NCBI GenBank assembly: GCA_951640165.1
Contig: OX621257.1
Coordinates: 10,303,201 to 10,367,200 of the forward strand
From: Pseudoips prasinana
Lineage: Eukaryota > Arthropoda > Insecta > Lepidoptera > Nolidae
Length of the DNA: 64,000 nt
Reading direction: 5' to 3'
Of this stretch, positions 10,089-21,803 are shown piece after piece. The first letter of the stretch is position 1. The number at the start of each line of letters is the position of its first letter. A model generated the notes under the pieces. That model saw only the letters and a program-made list of their open reading frames with translations. It was not told the origin of the DNA and did not search any database. The position numbers were made by a program, and so were the translations under genes.

Positions 10089-10523
10089 AAAAAATTATTT
10101 AATTAATAAAAAACCCAACTGCGTAAATAATGAACCAAACTACATACATAGACAAAGAACTGAAAAGAAAAAAACAAGCACATAGATGGCTGGTGGTCTA
10201 AAATTATATAATGTACTATTGAATGAATACTATTGAAGAAAATAAAATATATTCTAATAATGGAACATAACAACTGAACAGTCGGGATCCATTGACAAAT
10301 TAGATTGGCTGTCGACTAATGGATCCCGACTGTTCAGTTGTTATGTTCCATTATTAGAATATATTTTATTTTCTTCAATAGTATTCATTCAATAGTACAT
10401 TATATAATTTTAGACCACCAGCCATCTATGTGCTTGTTTTTTTCTTTTCAGTTCTTTGTCTATGTATGTAGTTTGGTTCATTATTTACGCAGTTGGGTTT
10501 TTTATTAATTAAATAATTTTTTT
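10089..10523. repeat. ~205-bp-arm perfect inverted repeat
   Basis: The arms are about 10089-10293 and 10318-10523, with a ~24-bp loop. By eye the arms match along their whole length, which implies recent formation or strong homogenisation. No ORF lies in either arm. It starts 14 bp after the LTR/primer-site fragment. Confidence 0.93.
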
Positions 10524-10801
10524 ATTTTGTATTTTTTAGTTATGAATTCCTAGCTAGTTTCAAAAATAAGTTAGCCACATTATATATTATAATTTTTTTT
10601 TTAAAATTTTTATCATTCATTATCTAGATTTATTTATTAAATATTATTCATTCATTTATTTATTTCACTTAAAATAGAGTACAGTGGTGGTCTTACTATT
10701 AGGTTAGTCTCATCAATTTTACTCATAAACAGCATGCGAAATGTGTGATGGTTATGTGTCAAATTTTACACAAATAATATAATTAATTAAATAAATCACA
10801 G

Positions 10802-11005
10802 TTTTTTTTAAGAGAACCCCTGCACTATGGAATCTAATCCCTGTGTTGCAGGGTACTTAACAACATATAATAGACGGACACAAATTACATCCAGACTCAG
10901 AACAACTATTTATGGGTCACACAAGTAGTTGTCCGGCGCGGGACTCGAACCCGCGACACGAAGCGGCAACGCGACTGCCTTAGCCGTTGCGCCTCACGTG
11001 CAGTC
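10802..11005 (-). repeat. tRNA-derived SINE (S1), full length
   Basis: The reverse complement reads CTGCACGTGAGGCGCAACGG at the head, then B-box GGGTTCGAGTCCCGCG, the GTTCTGAGTCTGGATGTAAT block, and a tail ending in TTAAAAAAAA. About 200 bp. The B box is canonical, but the rest is not a tRNA cloverleaf. Confidence 0.85.
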
Positions 11006-11540
11006 AAAAATTTGATTTGATTGAATAGAATGATTTTTCTAGGAGCCACAGTCTGAGTTGGTTTTTGAACTTTGCCGCTGAAAAATGTCTAATATTTTGC
11101 GGCAAAGCATTAAACACTTTCACACATACAGCATAGGAACATTTTGAAATAGTCTTGTATTAGTTATCATGTTGCGAGGAAAAACATCTTTAGCTCTAGT
11201 AAACACTGTGGCTGCGTTTTCACAAATACACCAATTTGAAAAATGTACAAACACACTAGTCATAATTTTTAGTCCTTTTAACAATGATTTATATGAGACA
11301 CACGGAGGAGTACCTGTAGTTGCTTTAACGCATTTTTTGCAATAGAAATGCTCTCGATTTATCTGTTGAATTGCCCCATAGATATGCCATCAATATCGAT
11401 TGGTAATAAGGCTGTTTTGCGAAGTCGTGACAAAACGTTTACAAACCTATTCATTCTGATGCATATTTGATCAATGTGCAATTTCCAGTCACAATAACGA
11501 TCAACTGTTATTAGTCCGATTAAGGAATGACTCAAAGGAG
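11006..11540. other. anonymous spacer
   Basis: No ORF. Some stretches (11090-11400) may be decayed repeat. No family recognised. Confidence 0.35.
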
Positions 11541-12526
11541 GGTATAGAGTGCGTGAACGGGAACCTAAGGGATATTTTCAGAATTTTGTTCAGAGTACTT
11601 AGAGGGAAAACATACTAAAAGTCCTGACGTCTAGAAGGTGAGGCGGAGGGAGGAGGGGGACAAAAACCTCAATTTTAGGTTTTTTGCTAATATCTTTAAA
11701 AAGGTGCGTTTTAGCAAAAAATATTCTAAGATAAAATTAAAGCTTACAAAATTCACTATAACTTTTATCTTACATACTTTTTCATATTTCCATTCGTTTA
11801 TGTGCTACACGCTCCAGAAATATAGAAAATTTAAGTTATTCAGCGGAACTCTTACAGATGCCTTGAGAAGTTTAGGAGACCTGATATACTTCTGGAGGGA
11901 GGTGTGCTGGATGGAGTGAAGGCCGTCATGGCTCACATTAGTCCCGATGAGGACCATTGGTCTTCATCGGAACTAAGTGCGGAAACCAAACCCACTAGCA
12001 TATTAGTGGGAACAAGATGATGATGAGTTATTCAGCGTGATGACCATTACCTGATGCCCGATATATCTCTAAATTTATTTTAACATAAGCTGGGAGTACC
12101 TCCACGAGGTAAGGGCGGTAACAGTAAGATATCGCGTTTTTTTGTACCAGCAGATAACTGACCTTAGGCGGGAAAAACATCATGAAGATTGCTTTTCGCT
12201 CAATGCTCACTGTAGGAAACGCAACCTTACTGGCTAAAACTGAAAAATGACGATGAATGATAGAATGACAAAAAATGAGATGCAATAGCATGGATATGAA
12301 CACATCCTCTTCTTACACTCATTTACCGGCTATGATACAACATAAGCAACGTTTAGAAGAAGCAAGGTGGGTTTCTGTAAATTGTATTTAAATTCGGAAA
12401 TTATTCAGGAAGCAGCAAAGATTTGTACAACCCAAGCTCCAGCCATAGTGATGTTGCAGAAACTGGGAAGGTGTGCTTCCTGAAATGGTATGGGACACCA
12501 GCAAAAGTGACTATTCTCAATGTAAT

Positions 12527-14350
12527 TCTTCAAGAGGGTTTTATCGCCCTTTTTGAAGAAGACCACCACCACACCCCTGTGCCATGCTTTTGGCGTTTGA
12601 CCTTCTAGTATGACGGAGTTAAATGAGTTCTGAAGGGCCCGTAGGATTGGTGTACCACCCGCCTTCAGAAGCTCTGCCGTAACTCCATCATCACCAGGCG
12701 CCTTGTTGTTCTTAAGCTGTTCGAGAGCCATTCTAATCTCGCACAGGCTGACGCCTGGGATGTCGTCGGTAAGTGTTGGGTTAGTCGTGCTCTGGGATCT
12801 GAGGCACAACTATCGACAGGTGACTGGGTTTTCGTATACAGCTGTCCGTAGAACCTCTCGATGTCTCCCAGCAACTCAGGTCTAGACGTGACGATTCTCC
12901 TATCCTCAATCTTCAGCTTCGTCAGTTGGCTATGTCCAACAGACAGTTCTCATGCAAACACTTTAGAGCCTTTGTTCCGCTCTATAGCTTCTTTAATACA
13001 ATTTGTATTAAATTGACGCGTGTCACGAGTCAAAGACTTTAAGATCTGTCTGTTGAGCTGCCGGTATCTGGTAGCATCATCAGAGGATGTCAGAACCATT
13101 TTCCGTCTTTCGTCCATAAGCTGCAAGGTATGGTCAGAGATCTTTTTGGTTCTGTTTGTACGGTGGGCCTTGAAGACCTTAGACCCAGCCGTATGGACAG
13201 CTTCTACGAGCCTGTCGTGGTATGAGTCTACTTCCTCGCAATCTGTTAGGCATTCGAAACGGTTTTGCAGTTCGAGCTGAAAGGGTTCAGGGTTTTGGAT
13301 GTAGATGGGTAAAGGTCGGAGCGTAGACTTTATCAGTCGGAACCTCTGGAGCTTGACATTTAGGTTCAATGAGCCTCTCACCAGTCGGTGATCGCTTCCG
13401 GTTTTAACCGTATTGATTACTGAGACGTCATTGAACATCTGTCTACTCGTCGACAAGATAAAGTCTATCTCGTTTTTTTTTTCCCGTTGGGGCTTACCCA
13501 GGTCCATTTGCGGTTTTCCGGCTTCTTGAAAGAGGAGTTCATCATAAAGAGTCCCTCCTTCTCCATGAAGTCGGCCAACATTTGGCCCCGGGGATTCCGG
13601 TCTCCAGTTACAAATTGCCCCACTCTCAGCTCATCCCCAAATCGTTTAACCAGCTTCGCGTTAAAGTCCCCCATGACCACAGTGAAATAATAGTTCGAGG
13701 TATGTATGGCTCTAGAAATATCCTCATACATGACCTCAACCTCATCGTCGAAGTGCGTATAAGGTCTAAACCCTAGTCGACACACTCCCGATTTTCACTA
13801 TGTTGTGGACGAGGGACTTGTGTACTATGAACCTAACACCACCTTGGGACAGTTGGTCGCCCTCCCGGAAATAGAGCAGATTCCCGGATTCCAGGATTAT
13901 AGTGTCCTCCCCCTCTCTTCGAACTTCAGATAATCCTATTATGTCCCAATGTAACCTGCTCAATTCTTCCTCCAGTTCGGTTATCTTCTCGTCGGTCCGC
14001 AGTGTGCGTGTGTTGTATGTTGCCAGGGCCAGAGGTCGTCGGTTTTGGTAACGCGGAATCTGCCGGGGATTCTTAGCACCCCCTGCCCTGCCGTAACCAC
14101 GGCTGTTACCACGGCTGGGAATAACAGGGCTACCGGGGACTGGGGGCCGCGGTTTAATCGTGTCCTTCATTTGAGGAGATCTGCCATAATAGCCACGCTT
14201 GGCAAACAGGTTGGCAATCGCAGTAAGGTAGACATTGGTACTCACAAGGACGACCACATAGCCACTAAGAGCCACTAAGAGAGTAACTAAATATAATTCC
14301 TGAGCACATATCACCAAGTGCAGCAGTGGCTCGGGAATGAGCTGCTCCCT
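12527..14350 (-). pseudogene. RTE-type LINE ORF2, endonuclease to mid-RT, broken
   Basis: On the minus strand it encodes an APE-type endonuclease, with motifs LATYNTRTLR and LSEVRRE near 13900-14000, GDFNAKL near 13665 and GSDHRLV near 13395. The start of a reverse transcriptase follows (APGDDGVTAELLKAG, then FFKKGDKT). LINE ORF2 nicks the target and copies its RNA into the nick. At least three frame changes break the gene: after STRV at ~13770 with loss of ~30 codons, in an A/T run at ~13490, and at ~12800-12870. The gene stops abruptly at 12527, where the sister at 57.1 kb continues, so the 3' half is deleted. It sits inside the long-TIR transposon. Confidence 0.85.
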
Positions 14351-14700
14351 CAAGAGTGAGGGTGGAAAAATTTATGGTGATATCTTGGCGCCAAGAACAA
14401 CAAAAGATTTATCGGCGCCCCAGGTTTTACTAAAAATAATATTATGTCGCTGCACCAAGGATTGTAGCAGCAGCAAATGTGGATGTCGCAAAGCTTTGCT
14501 AAAATTTCTACTGCGTGCCTTCATTGCTAAGGAGAATGCTTCAACGGCGTGTCTTTTAGCGAGGAAGACTACGAGAATGACCATGAAGATGATTGAGAGC
14601 CTTCTCAGCAAGAACCACTTACTACTGAGGAAGGCGAGGAAGAAGATACCACAGGAAACGACCTTTTTCCAGGACCCTCACGACCTAAGAGAATAAAAAT
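14337..14700 (+). pseudogene. cysteine-rich C-terminal tail of a transposon ORF
   Basis: Reads LAPRTTKDLSAPQVLLKIIL, then CRCTKDCSSSKCGCRKA. After a frameshift near 14515, a CLHC..GEC-N segment follows in another frame, then an acidic tail. The C-x-C...C-x-C-R-K pattern resembles a CXC-type cysteine tail at the C-terminus of many insect transposon-encoded proteins. That is from memory of the pattern, not a search. It lies just inside the right terminal repeat of the long-TIR element, so it is probably the end of that element's own gene. Confidence 0.5.
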
Positions 14701-15035
14701 GTGAATCATTCACAGAATTTGACCTAAAAACTAATATTTCAAAACATTTTTTAATTGCACTTTTCCAGAGCCTGTAGTTTGAAAACGGATGGGATATAAA
14801 AAAGTATCAAAGTTATAGAAAATTTTATAAGCTTTCATTTCATATTAGAACATTTTTTGCTAAAACGCGCCATTTTTGAAATATTAGCGTAAAACCTAAA
14901 ATTGAGGTCCTTGTCCCTCTCCCGTTCCTCCGCTTCGCCTCCTGAACATCAGGACTTTTAGTATGTTTTCTCTCTAAGTACTCTGAACAAGTTTCTGAAG
15001 AAATCGCTTAGGTTCCCGCTCACGCACTCTACAAC

Positions 15036-15942
15036 TACTTTATTAATTATACTATTTACCAAAAAACTTCACACTCTCTTCTTTGTTTATGACCATTGTA
15101 TTTTATATTTAGTAAATATGATTTACTTATTTTGCTCAAAAATTGAATATAGTGTGTCTTGCTCAAATTCGCGGTCAGATTATTTTTATCAAGCGAATTA
15201 ATTTCTATCGTATTATTAATTTCTATGTCAAAGTTATTTAACAGATTCTATGCCAAAACTATAAGGATGTCGTCTGCAAACAAAGTGCATGTATGATGAG
15301 TTATATCTGGTATGACATTAATATAGAAAAGAAAAAGAGTCCATGCTTATTTACGAGATAGTCCGATTGGCAAAATTTAATTAGAATTCCACTTTCCAGA
15401 GTGGCATTTTTTTTACTGTTTTCTTTTTTATCTATATTTTTTAATTTGTGATATGATAATGAATAAATAAACATCCAGGCCAAATATCACGTTAAAACAA
15501 GCAGCTCTTTAAGCTGAGAGATAAGTCAGTCATTGTTATTGTTATATGACTGCAAATTTCGCAATCTCGTGATTTCATTGAGAGATTTGATATCATGAGG
15601 ATTGTTTAGTAGCTTGCGGTGGTACAGAGTGCTAATAATTAAACCATCTAAAGACTTAACGTGGCTTTATGAAAAATTCAATTCAATTCAAAATTAAAAT
15701 GCATGAACTGAGATCGACAACGGCTCGATTCAAAGTTGTCCCTTGCAACTTGTGTACAGTTACTCCCCAACATAATATTAAAGGTAACATTTTACTTTAA
15801 AATTTACCTTGTCCACAAAGCGCATGAAATTCGGTTGTTGATAGTTCGATTCTCACACCAACCAAAGGGACGTTGTTCTTTATATCTTTGTCATTGCATT
15901 TAAAACAATTCGATTTCGGTAGGTACCTACCTATATATATTA
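15036..15942. other. spacer between two transposons
   Basis: AT-rich; the ORF at 15301-15483 is not credible. Nothing else recognised. Confidence 0.4.
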
Positions 15943-17224
15943 GGTCTTTACCTATGAAATTGCCGTTCTGCAGTACTGGCCATTTCAAATCAAAATAATT
16001 TTTGTTTGGCTAAGAATTCTAATTTCAAATTAATTTTATTTTAAAAACATGGATTCTTTTTTCCAAAAGTAGTCATTTCTTTATTGATTAGTGTTACATT
16101 TTCATCGCATTTCAATCTTTTTCGTCATCATGGATACGTTAAAAATTCGAGTAATTATGGAATATGAGTACCGTCGTGGCAGCAACGCGGCACAAGCGGC
16201 ACGCAACATCAACGACGTTTACGGAGCTAACACTACAAACCAACGCACCACCTGTTATTGGTGTGCTCGCTTCCGTTCTGGAAATTTCGACCTGAAAAAT
16301 GAACCTCGCGGTCGTCCGAAGACTTTGGTCGACAATGACGAATTAAAGGCGGTTGTGGAAGCTGATGATACACAATCTACGGCTGAATTAGCAGCAGCTT
16401 TCGACGTTAGCGTCAAAACAATATTGGTCCATTTGCGTCAAATTGGCAAGGTAAAAAAGCTTGACAAATGGGTGCCCCACGAACTCAATGATCGCCAGCG
16501 CGAAGTACGCGTCGAGACGTGCCTTGCACTGCTCAACAGACACACAAATGAAGGAATTTTGAACCGCATTGTTACCTGCGATGAAAAATGGATTCTGTTT
16601 GATAACCGCAAGCGCTCAGCAAGTTGGTTGGATCCTGGTTCAGCACCTAAACAATGCCCTAAACGAAAACTTACCCCTAGAAAAGTGATGGTCACTGTTT
16701 GGTGGTCTAGCGCCGGTGTGATTCATCACAGCTTCTTACCAAACGGGGTGAGCATTACTGCAGATGTGTACTGTGAAGAACTGAGCACAATGATGGAGAA
16801 GCTGGCGCATCTCCAACCAGCATTGGTCAATCGCTCGTCTCCGCTGCTCCTGCACGACAACGCGCGACCTCATACTGCACAGCAGACGGTCTCCAAGTTG
16901 CAAGAACTGGGTTTGGAAGCTCTCCGTCATCCGCCCTACTCACCAGACCTTGCGCCTACAGACTACTACTTTTTCCAGAATTTGGATAACTTCTTGGCGG
17001 GAAAAAAATTCAATACCCGAGAGGCAGTACAAAATGCCTTTGAAGAATTTGTTGCCTCCCGTCCAGCTGATTTCTTTAAGAAGGGCATCAATAAACTGCC
17101 ACTGCGATGGCAAAGATGCATTGATTGCATGGGTGATTACTTCGATTAATACAAATAAAAAAAATCATGAAAAAAATTCGTTTAAATTTTTTCATACAAA
17201 ACGGCAATTTCATAGGTAAAGACC
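15943..17224 (+). mobile_element. complete mariner element (cecropia-like)
   Basis: 1282 bp with ~28-bp terminal inverted repeats (GGTCTTTACCTATGAAATT...), flanked by TA at 15941-15942 and 17225-17226. It carries one transposase gene and very short UTRs, the standard mariner layout. The 5' 570 bp are almost identical to the inverted copy at 1-569, so both moved recently in evolutionary terms. Confidence 0.95.
16130..17149 (+). CDS. mariner transposase, 339 aa, open
   Basis: A full-length transposase of the mariner family (usual length ~345 aa). Residues 1-110 hold the two helix-turn-helix DNA-binding motifs. WVPHEL is at 114-119. Catalytic aspartates are D151 (TCDEKW), D243 (LHDNARPH) and D278 (SPDLAPTD), with 34 residues between the last two: the D,D34D signature. 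The C-terminus resembles the cecropia subfamily, the one that gave rise to vertebrate SETMAR. I chose the ATG at 16130, as in the other copy, not the upstream GTG at 16091. Residue 45 is Cys (WCARF) where the other copy and most mariners have Phe, a possible weakening change. Otherwise no stops or frameshifts. Confidence 0.93.
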   Translation: MDTLKIRVIMEYEYRRGSNAAQAARNINDVYGANTTNQRTTCYWCARFRSGNFDLKNEPRGRPKTLVDNDELKAVVEADDTQSTAELAAAFDVSVKTILVHLRQIGKVKKLDKWVPHELNDRQREVRVETCLALLNRHTNEGILNRIVTCDEKWILFDNRKRSASWLDPGSAPKQCPKRKLTPRKVMVTVWWSSAGVIHHSFLPNGVSITADVYCEELSTMMEKLAHLQPALVNRSSPLLLHDNARPHTAQQTVSKLQELGLEALRHPPYSPDLAPTDYYFFQNLDNFLAGKKFNTREAVQNAFEEFVASRPADFFKKGINKLPLRWQRCIDCMGDYFD

Positions 17225-17226
17225 TA

Positions 17227-17788
17227 TTAGTTTTTCAAGTGAAGTTAAGTACTAAATCGTTTGAAGTTGGAGATGGGCGACCGTGTTAGCCGTTAGATAC
17301 CTTAGGTAGTCCAATATACCTAATAGATACTTTAGTATATGTCCATCAACACTCACACGCACAGTCATACGAAGTTTTCGTCTTTTCATCGTAAATTTCT
17401 ACTGTTTTAAAACCTATATGTGAGAATATTTGTTACGCAACTTTAAATCGATATAGCTCCTAAACGGCCGGTCAAATCGAAAAATGTTGAAAGAAAACTA
17501 AAAATGTTTTTTAAATACCTATTCAACGATACCCCACATAACATAGTTTGTTGACTTAAATTTTTTAAATTTTCACAATATGGCGTCCAGTAGTCGCCAT
17601 ATTGAATTTTCACTAACGTCATGTCTTTAGTGACACTTTCCGGACTGAAAGGAATCGATTGACGTGCGAATCATTAAAATCGGTCCAGGCGTTTGGTCTG
17701 TATAGTGTTTCAAAGGAACATACATACATACATAGCCTGATAAACACATTACCCTTTGCGTCCCGCAGTCGGGTAAATAGATAAGGAC
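17227..17788. repeat. anonymous repeat-like spacer upstream of BEL/Pao
   Basis: No ORF. The end (CCCTTTGCGTCCCGCAGTCGG) looks like the border of a common lepidopteran repeat. No 5' LTR of the adjacent BEL/Pao copy can be found, so that element is truncated here. Confidence 0.4.
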
Positions 17789-17969
17789 GACCCGGCGATC
17801 GAGAACAAAAGGCAGCATTCCTGGGCTTCCGAGTTGCAGTTTTTAATACAAGTTATAATTAGTGCGTCCGTTTTAACTTGTAAACAAGATATTCTATTGA
17901 CTTTAAAACTAAACTACAAGTGTTTAAAACTAACTTAATTCATTATAAAGGAATATACCTATACATACA

Positions 17970-18481
17970 ATGAATGTTACGTTAACCAGTGAACAGCAAC
18001 AGTTAGTTAACGCATTAGAAGATACTTATTTACTGTTACAAAAAACACAAAGTAATTTAAATAAATGTTCGAAGCAAAGAATGACAAGAGGTTATATAGA
18101 AACGAAGTTAAAGTGTATCGAAGAATATTGGCAAACGTTTAATAAGGCACACCAAGAATTGGTGAAGTGTACGCCGAAATGTAAACGTAACGAGCTTCTG
18201 TATTTCGTAAACGAAGATTATTTTGTTATAGAAGATTTGTGTTCCTGTTTACAAGGTGATTAGAAGGACATGTTGGAGTCGATGTGTACAGGTACGATAA
18301 GCGATCAGATACAAGTACAAAAATCTTCGTCGCCGCCGCGTGTTTGTTACCCGTATCGAGATACCTACATTCACTGGGAGCTATGATGACTGGCCAATGT
18401 TTCGAGACATGTTTACATCGCTGGTACGTAACAACACGTCTTTGTGTAACGTAGAAAAGTTCTATTATCTTAGGTTGGGTT
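17970..18481 (+). pseudogene. BEL/Pao gag, N-terminal part
   Basis: The ATG at 17970 opens 97 codons that match the gag N-terminus of the element at 27102: a helix-rich segment with the motif RMTRGYIETKLKCIEEYWQT. A stop at 18261-18263 interrupts it. The DDWPMFRDMFTSLV segment follows after frame changes up to ~18480, where the LINE is inserted. Gag would have formed the capsid that packages element RNA. Confidence 0.82.
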
Positions 18482-20294
18482 TGGTTGGTTACCAAATCTC
18501 TTGCGTCTTCTTCTGTATCTGCTGAGCTAATACTCCAGCAAAGCGTAGAGAAGTGTGACACAGATTTTGAATTCTCGGTGGTTAACCCTAAAGATATTTT
18601 GAATGCTTTCAAAAGTATTAATATGAAAACCACTAGGGATCTGTGGGGTTTATCTGTTAAGACTATTTCATCAATTATAACTATAATCGCCCCACATCTA
18701 GCTGCTGTGTTCAATTGCTGTGTCGCATCTGGCGTATTTCCTGACTTGATGAAGTATAGTAAAATTATTCCATTGTTTAAAGCTGGTGATACTTCAGATC
18801 CTTCAAATTTCCGACCTATTTCCGTATTGCCCACTCTAAGTAAAATATTTGAAAAGCTAATGCTTAGCCAGTTGCTCAGTCACTTTAATATACATAATTT
18901 ACTTCATCGGAAACAGTTTGGATTCACGAAGGGTTGTTCAACTATAGATGCAGGAGTCAATCTGTTAAAAAGTATATTCGCGGCTTGGGAGGACTCGCAG
19001 GATGCATTAGGTATCTTTTGCGATTTGTCCAAAGCATTTGATTGTGTTCATCATGACACTCTTGTCAGGAAACTACACCACTACGGTATCAGGAACAAGG
19101 CTCTCGAACTTTTGACTTCTTACTTGGGCAATAGAATTCAGAAGGTCGATATAAATGGTAAAAAATCTGCGGGATCCCCAGTGGTAATGGGCGTTCCACA
19201 GGGATCGATTCTCGGCCCATTCTTATTTTTAATCTATATAAATGACTTACCCTACTATGTAAGGGATAAACATGAGATTGTTTTGTTTGCGGATGATACT
19301 TCATTGACGTTTAAAATAAATCGACAATGACGCAATCTCTAAAGTTGTTCATTGGTTTAATGCTAATAATCTTTTGCTAAATGACAAGAAAACTAAAGTC
19401 ATAAAATTCTCTACACCTAATGTGAAACAGGTGGCTACCAATGTACAGCTTAATGGAGCTGGATTGACCCCTGTTGAGTCAACTGTGTTTTTGGGTATCA
19501 CAATTGATTCAAAACTACAATGGGGCCCACAAATAGAAAAACTATCAGGCAAATTAAGTTCTGCTGCATATGCTGTTAAAACTATAAGACGGCTTACTGA
19601 TGTGGATACAGCTAGAATGGTTTATTTCAGTTATTTTCATAGTATAATGTCCTATGGAATTCTTCTCTGGGGTAGCGCTGCGGACATTAACACCATATTT
19701 GTATTGCAAAAAAGAGCTGTAAGAGCAATATATAAACTTGGTCCGCGAGAATCTTTGAGAGAGAAGTTTAAAGAGATTAACATTCTGACTGTAGCATGTC
19801 AGTATATATATGAGAATCTAATTTATATGCATAAATATAAAGACTCCTTCTGTAAAAGGAGTGATACTCATAATATAAATACTCGATATAAGCATAACTT
19901 TGTGTTACATACCACCCGTCTCCACAAAGTAAGTAACTCTTTTATGGGGCAATGTATAAGATTCTATAACAAACTTCCCAGTGATATCCGAGAAATGTCT
20001 ATGAATAAGTTTAAAAGAATTATAAAAGCCAAATTGTGTAGCAGGGCTTATTACAAAACTTCTGATTATTTAAGTGACAAAACAGCTTGGGATTGAGTCG
20101 CTCTAAATTAACACATTTAAATACAATGTAAATTTATTTAAGAAATATATATTTTAAAAAAGGATTCCTACTGAGTTTTCTGGCAGTGTTTCTCAGTAGC
20201 TGCCACGTCATGCACTGCACGGTAGGGTAAAAAAAATTGACGATTCCACACAAATGTAATATTTTAACGGAATAAACGACTTTTGAATTTTGAA
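18482..20294 (+). pseudogene. Jockey/CR1-type LINE inserted in BEL gag
   Basis: A 5'-truncated LINE carrying most of the reverse transcriptase: NFRPISVLP, FCDLSKAFDCVHH, GVPQGSILGP and the catalytic FADD box near 19288-19299. A frameshift at ~19330-19370 separates it from the 240-codon C-terminal part (19374-20096). The 3' UTR holds the conserved CACGTCATGCACTGCACGG block and ends in TTTTGAATTTTGAA. Gag continues on both sides, so the LINE went into the BEL element. Another copy of the family is at 6743-7880. Confidence 0.9.
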
Positions 20295-21043
20295 AAAAAA
20301 TTTTTTGAACCCAAGGAGCTTTTAAAGCATGTTATGGAGAGTAATTATGAACAGGCATGGAGTACACTAGCTCAACGATATGGAAACAAACGTATGATAG
20401 TTACGCCTTACTTCAAAAATTATTCAATCAAAAGAAAATTATTACTCCGTCCGCTATCCAAATAAAGAACTTGTTAGATACAACCTCTCAGTGTTTGAAT
20501 AACCTGATAAATCAAGATATAGCTACGGACTCCTGGGATCAATTAATGATATACTTAATCGTACAAAAATTAGACGTGGATACGCACACAGCCTGGGAGA
20601 ATTCTTCATACAAGGGACAGAGTGATACATTACCTACATGGGAAGAATTAAAGACGTTCCTGGAGACAAAATATCGTACTTTGGAGATGATTGACCCTAT
20701 ATAGAAAAAGGAGCCGTCTTTTCTTAAGGCGAAGTCGTTCCATTCCACATCAGAAGAGAAAAGAGTTACATCACCAACCATCAAGATGTGTCATATGTGT
20801 AACAATGAGCACACTCTGTGTCATTGTAAAGAATTTTCTAAGTTGCAGCCATATGAACGAAGTGATTTTATTAAGAAAAACAATTTATGTTTTAATTATC
20901 TGATGTCAGGACATTCTGCCATGAGATGTCGTAATCGAATGTCCTGTAGAAGATGCAACCGCCGCCATCACACATTGCTACATAAACCCAGCAGCGGTCA
21001 ATCAGATAATGTCAAAACTCATTACACACACATTGATGATACA
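20295..21043 (+). pseudogene. BEL/Pao gag, C-terminal part with zinc knuckles
   Basis: Resumes gag after the LINE (EPKELLKHVMES...EQAW), shifts frame near 20395, and runs through NLLDTTSQCLNNL and WEELKTFLETKYRTLE to a stop at ~20702. The nucleic-acid-binding region is at 20786-20990: CHMC...HTLCHC, CFNY-LMSGHSAMRC, CRRCNRRHHTLLHK. In the second knuckle the expected second Cys is Tyr, so it is damaged. Confidence 0.82.
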
Positions 21044-21222
21044 GCGGCTGACTTCTTGGGTACAAAATGTGTTGATATCGAAATCTCCGTCTTATCACTG
21101 TGTTTACAGGAATCTTCCTGTAAACACATCTTATCACTGTGTTTACAGGAATCTTCCTGTAAACACAGTGATAAGACGGAGATTTCGATATCAACACATT
21201 TTGTACCCAAGAAGTCAGCCGC
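21044..21222. repeat. nested palindrome in BEL protease region
   Basis: The outer arms start at GCGGCTGACTTC (21044) and end at its complement (21222). Inside, a ~30-bp hairpin made of TGTGTTTACAGGAA and its complement occurs twice. The intact element at 28.3-28.5 kb has no such structure, so it arose after insertion and destroys the reading frame. Confidence 0.9.
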
Positions 21223-21803
21223 TTTGCTTGCTACCGCACTGGTTCGAGTGATAGATGGAGAACTCATTGACCAAGGTTCACAGGAAAATTTTATTAGTGA
21301 GCGAGCGGCGCAGCTTTTAAAGGTAAAGAGAATCCCAATTCAAGGAACAATCACTGGCGTTGGGACATCACATACTACGGTCAATCACGTGGCAAAGGTC
21401 GCTTAACTCAAGATATGATGAGGATGGCAGGATTACTATAGATGCTTATGTTATGCTAACGCAATTAACCTCACACTTGCCATCCCAAACAATTACTGAT
21501 TCACTGCACGCCTGGCCGCACTTAGCAGCACTCACCCTCGCAGATCCGGCCTACCACACACCAGGGCGAATAGACATGCTGTTGGGCGTTGAAGATTGTG
21601 CTCATATTTTAAAGGCTGAAATTATCAAAGGCCCACCAGGCTCCCCATGTGCCCAAAATACAAGCATTGGTTGGATATTATTTGGAAATATACTAGCACC
21701 AACTTCAAATGAACAAAACCTAGTAATGCATCATAAGCTAGATCTAAATGAACTTATGAAATCGAAGAGTACTGATGAAACAGACCTAGGAAGAAAACAA
21801 TAA
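21223..21803 (+). pseudogene. BEL/Pao protease-like region and pol start, broken
   Basis: Carries LLATALVRV, then ELIDQGSQENFISERA, the retroviral-type aspartic protease core in its BEL/Pao form (DQGS in place of DSGS). A frameshift near 21390-21410 leads to HTPGRIDMLLGVEDC...IGWILFG, the segment that follows the protease in BEL/Pao pol (compare 28738-29052). It ends at a stop at 21801-21803. RT is absent. Confidence 0.8.

Larger units (their letters stand above)
11541..15035. mobile_element. ~3.5-kb DNA transposon with ~300-bp inverted ends
   Basis: 11541-~11840 and ~14740-15035 are imperfect inverted repeats, about 80-85% alike by eye. Landmarks are TAGAGTGCGTGA-CGGGAACCTAAG at the tips, CATACTAAAAGTCCTGA, and 'acCTCAATTTTAGGTTTT'. 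Inside lie an RTE insertion (12527-14350, minus) and a cysteine-rich tail of a former ORF on the plus strand (14337-14700). The superfamily is not clear and I see no certain target duplication. The terminal repeats are far longer than mariner/pogo ends. Confidence 0.75.

Noticed and set aside
10900..11000. tRNA gene suggested by a canonical B box
   Set aside because: The S1/S2/S3/S4 heads have pol III boxes but imperfect arms, and each is fused to a shared SINE body, so none is a functional tRNA gene.
16091..16129. N-terminal extension of the mariner transposase from a GTG
   Set aside because: Both copies have an ATG at the position expected for the family (16130; 382), and the extension is UTR-like.
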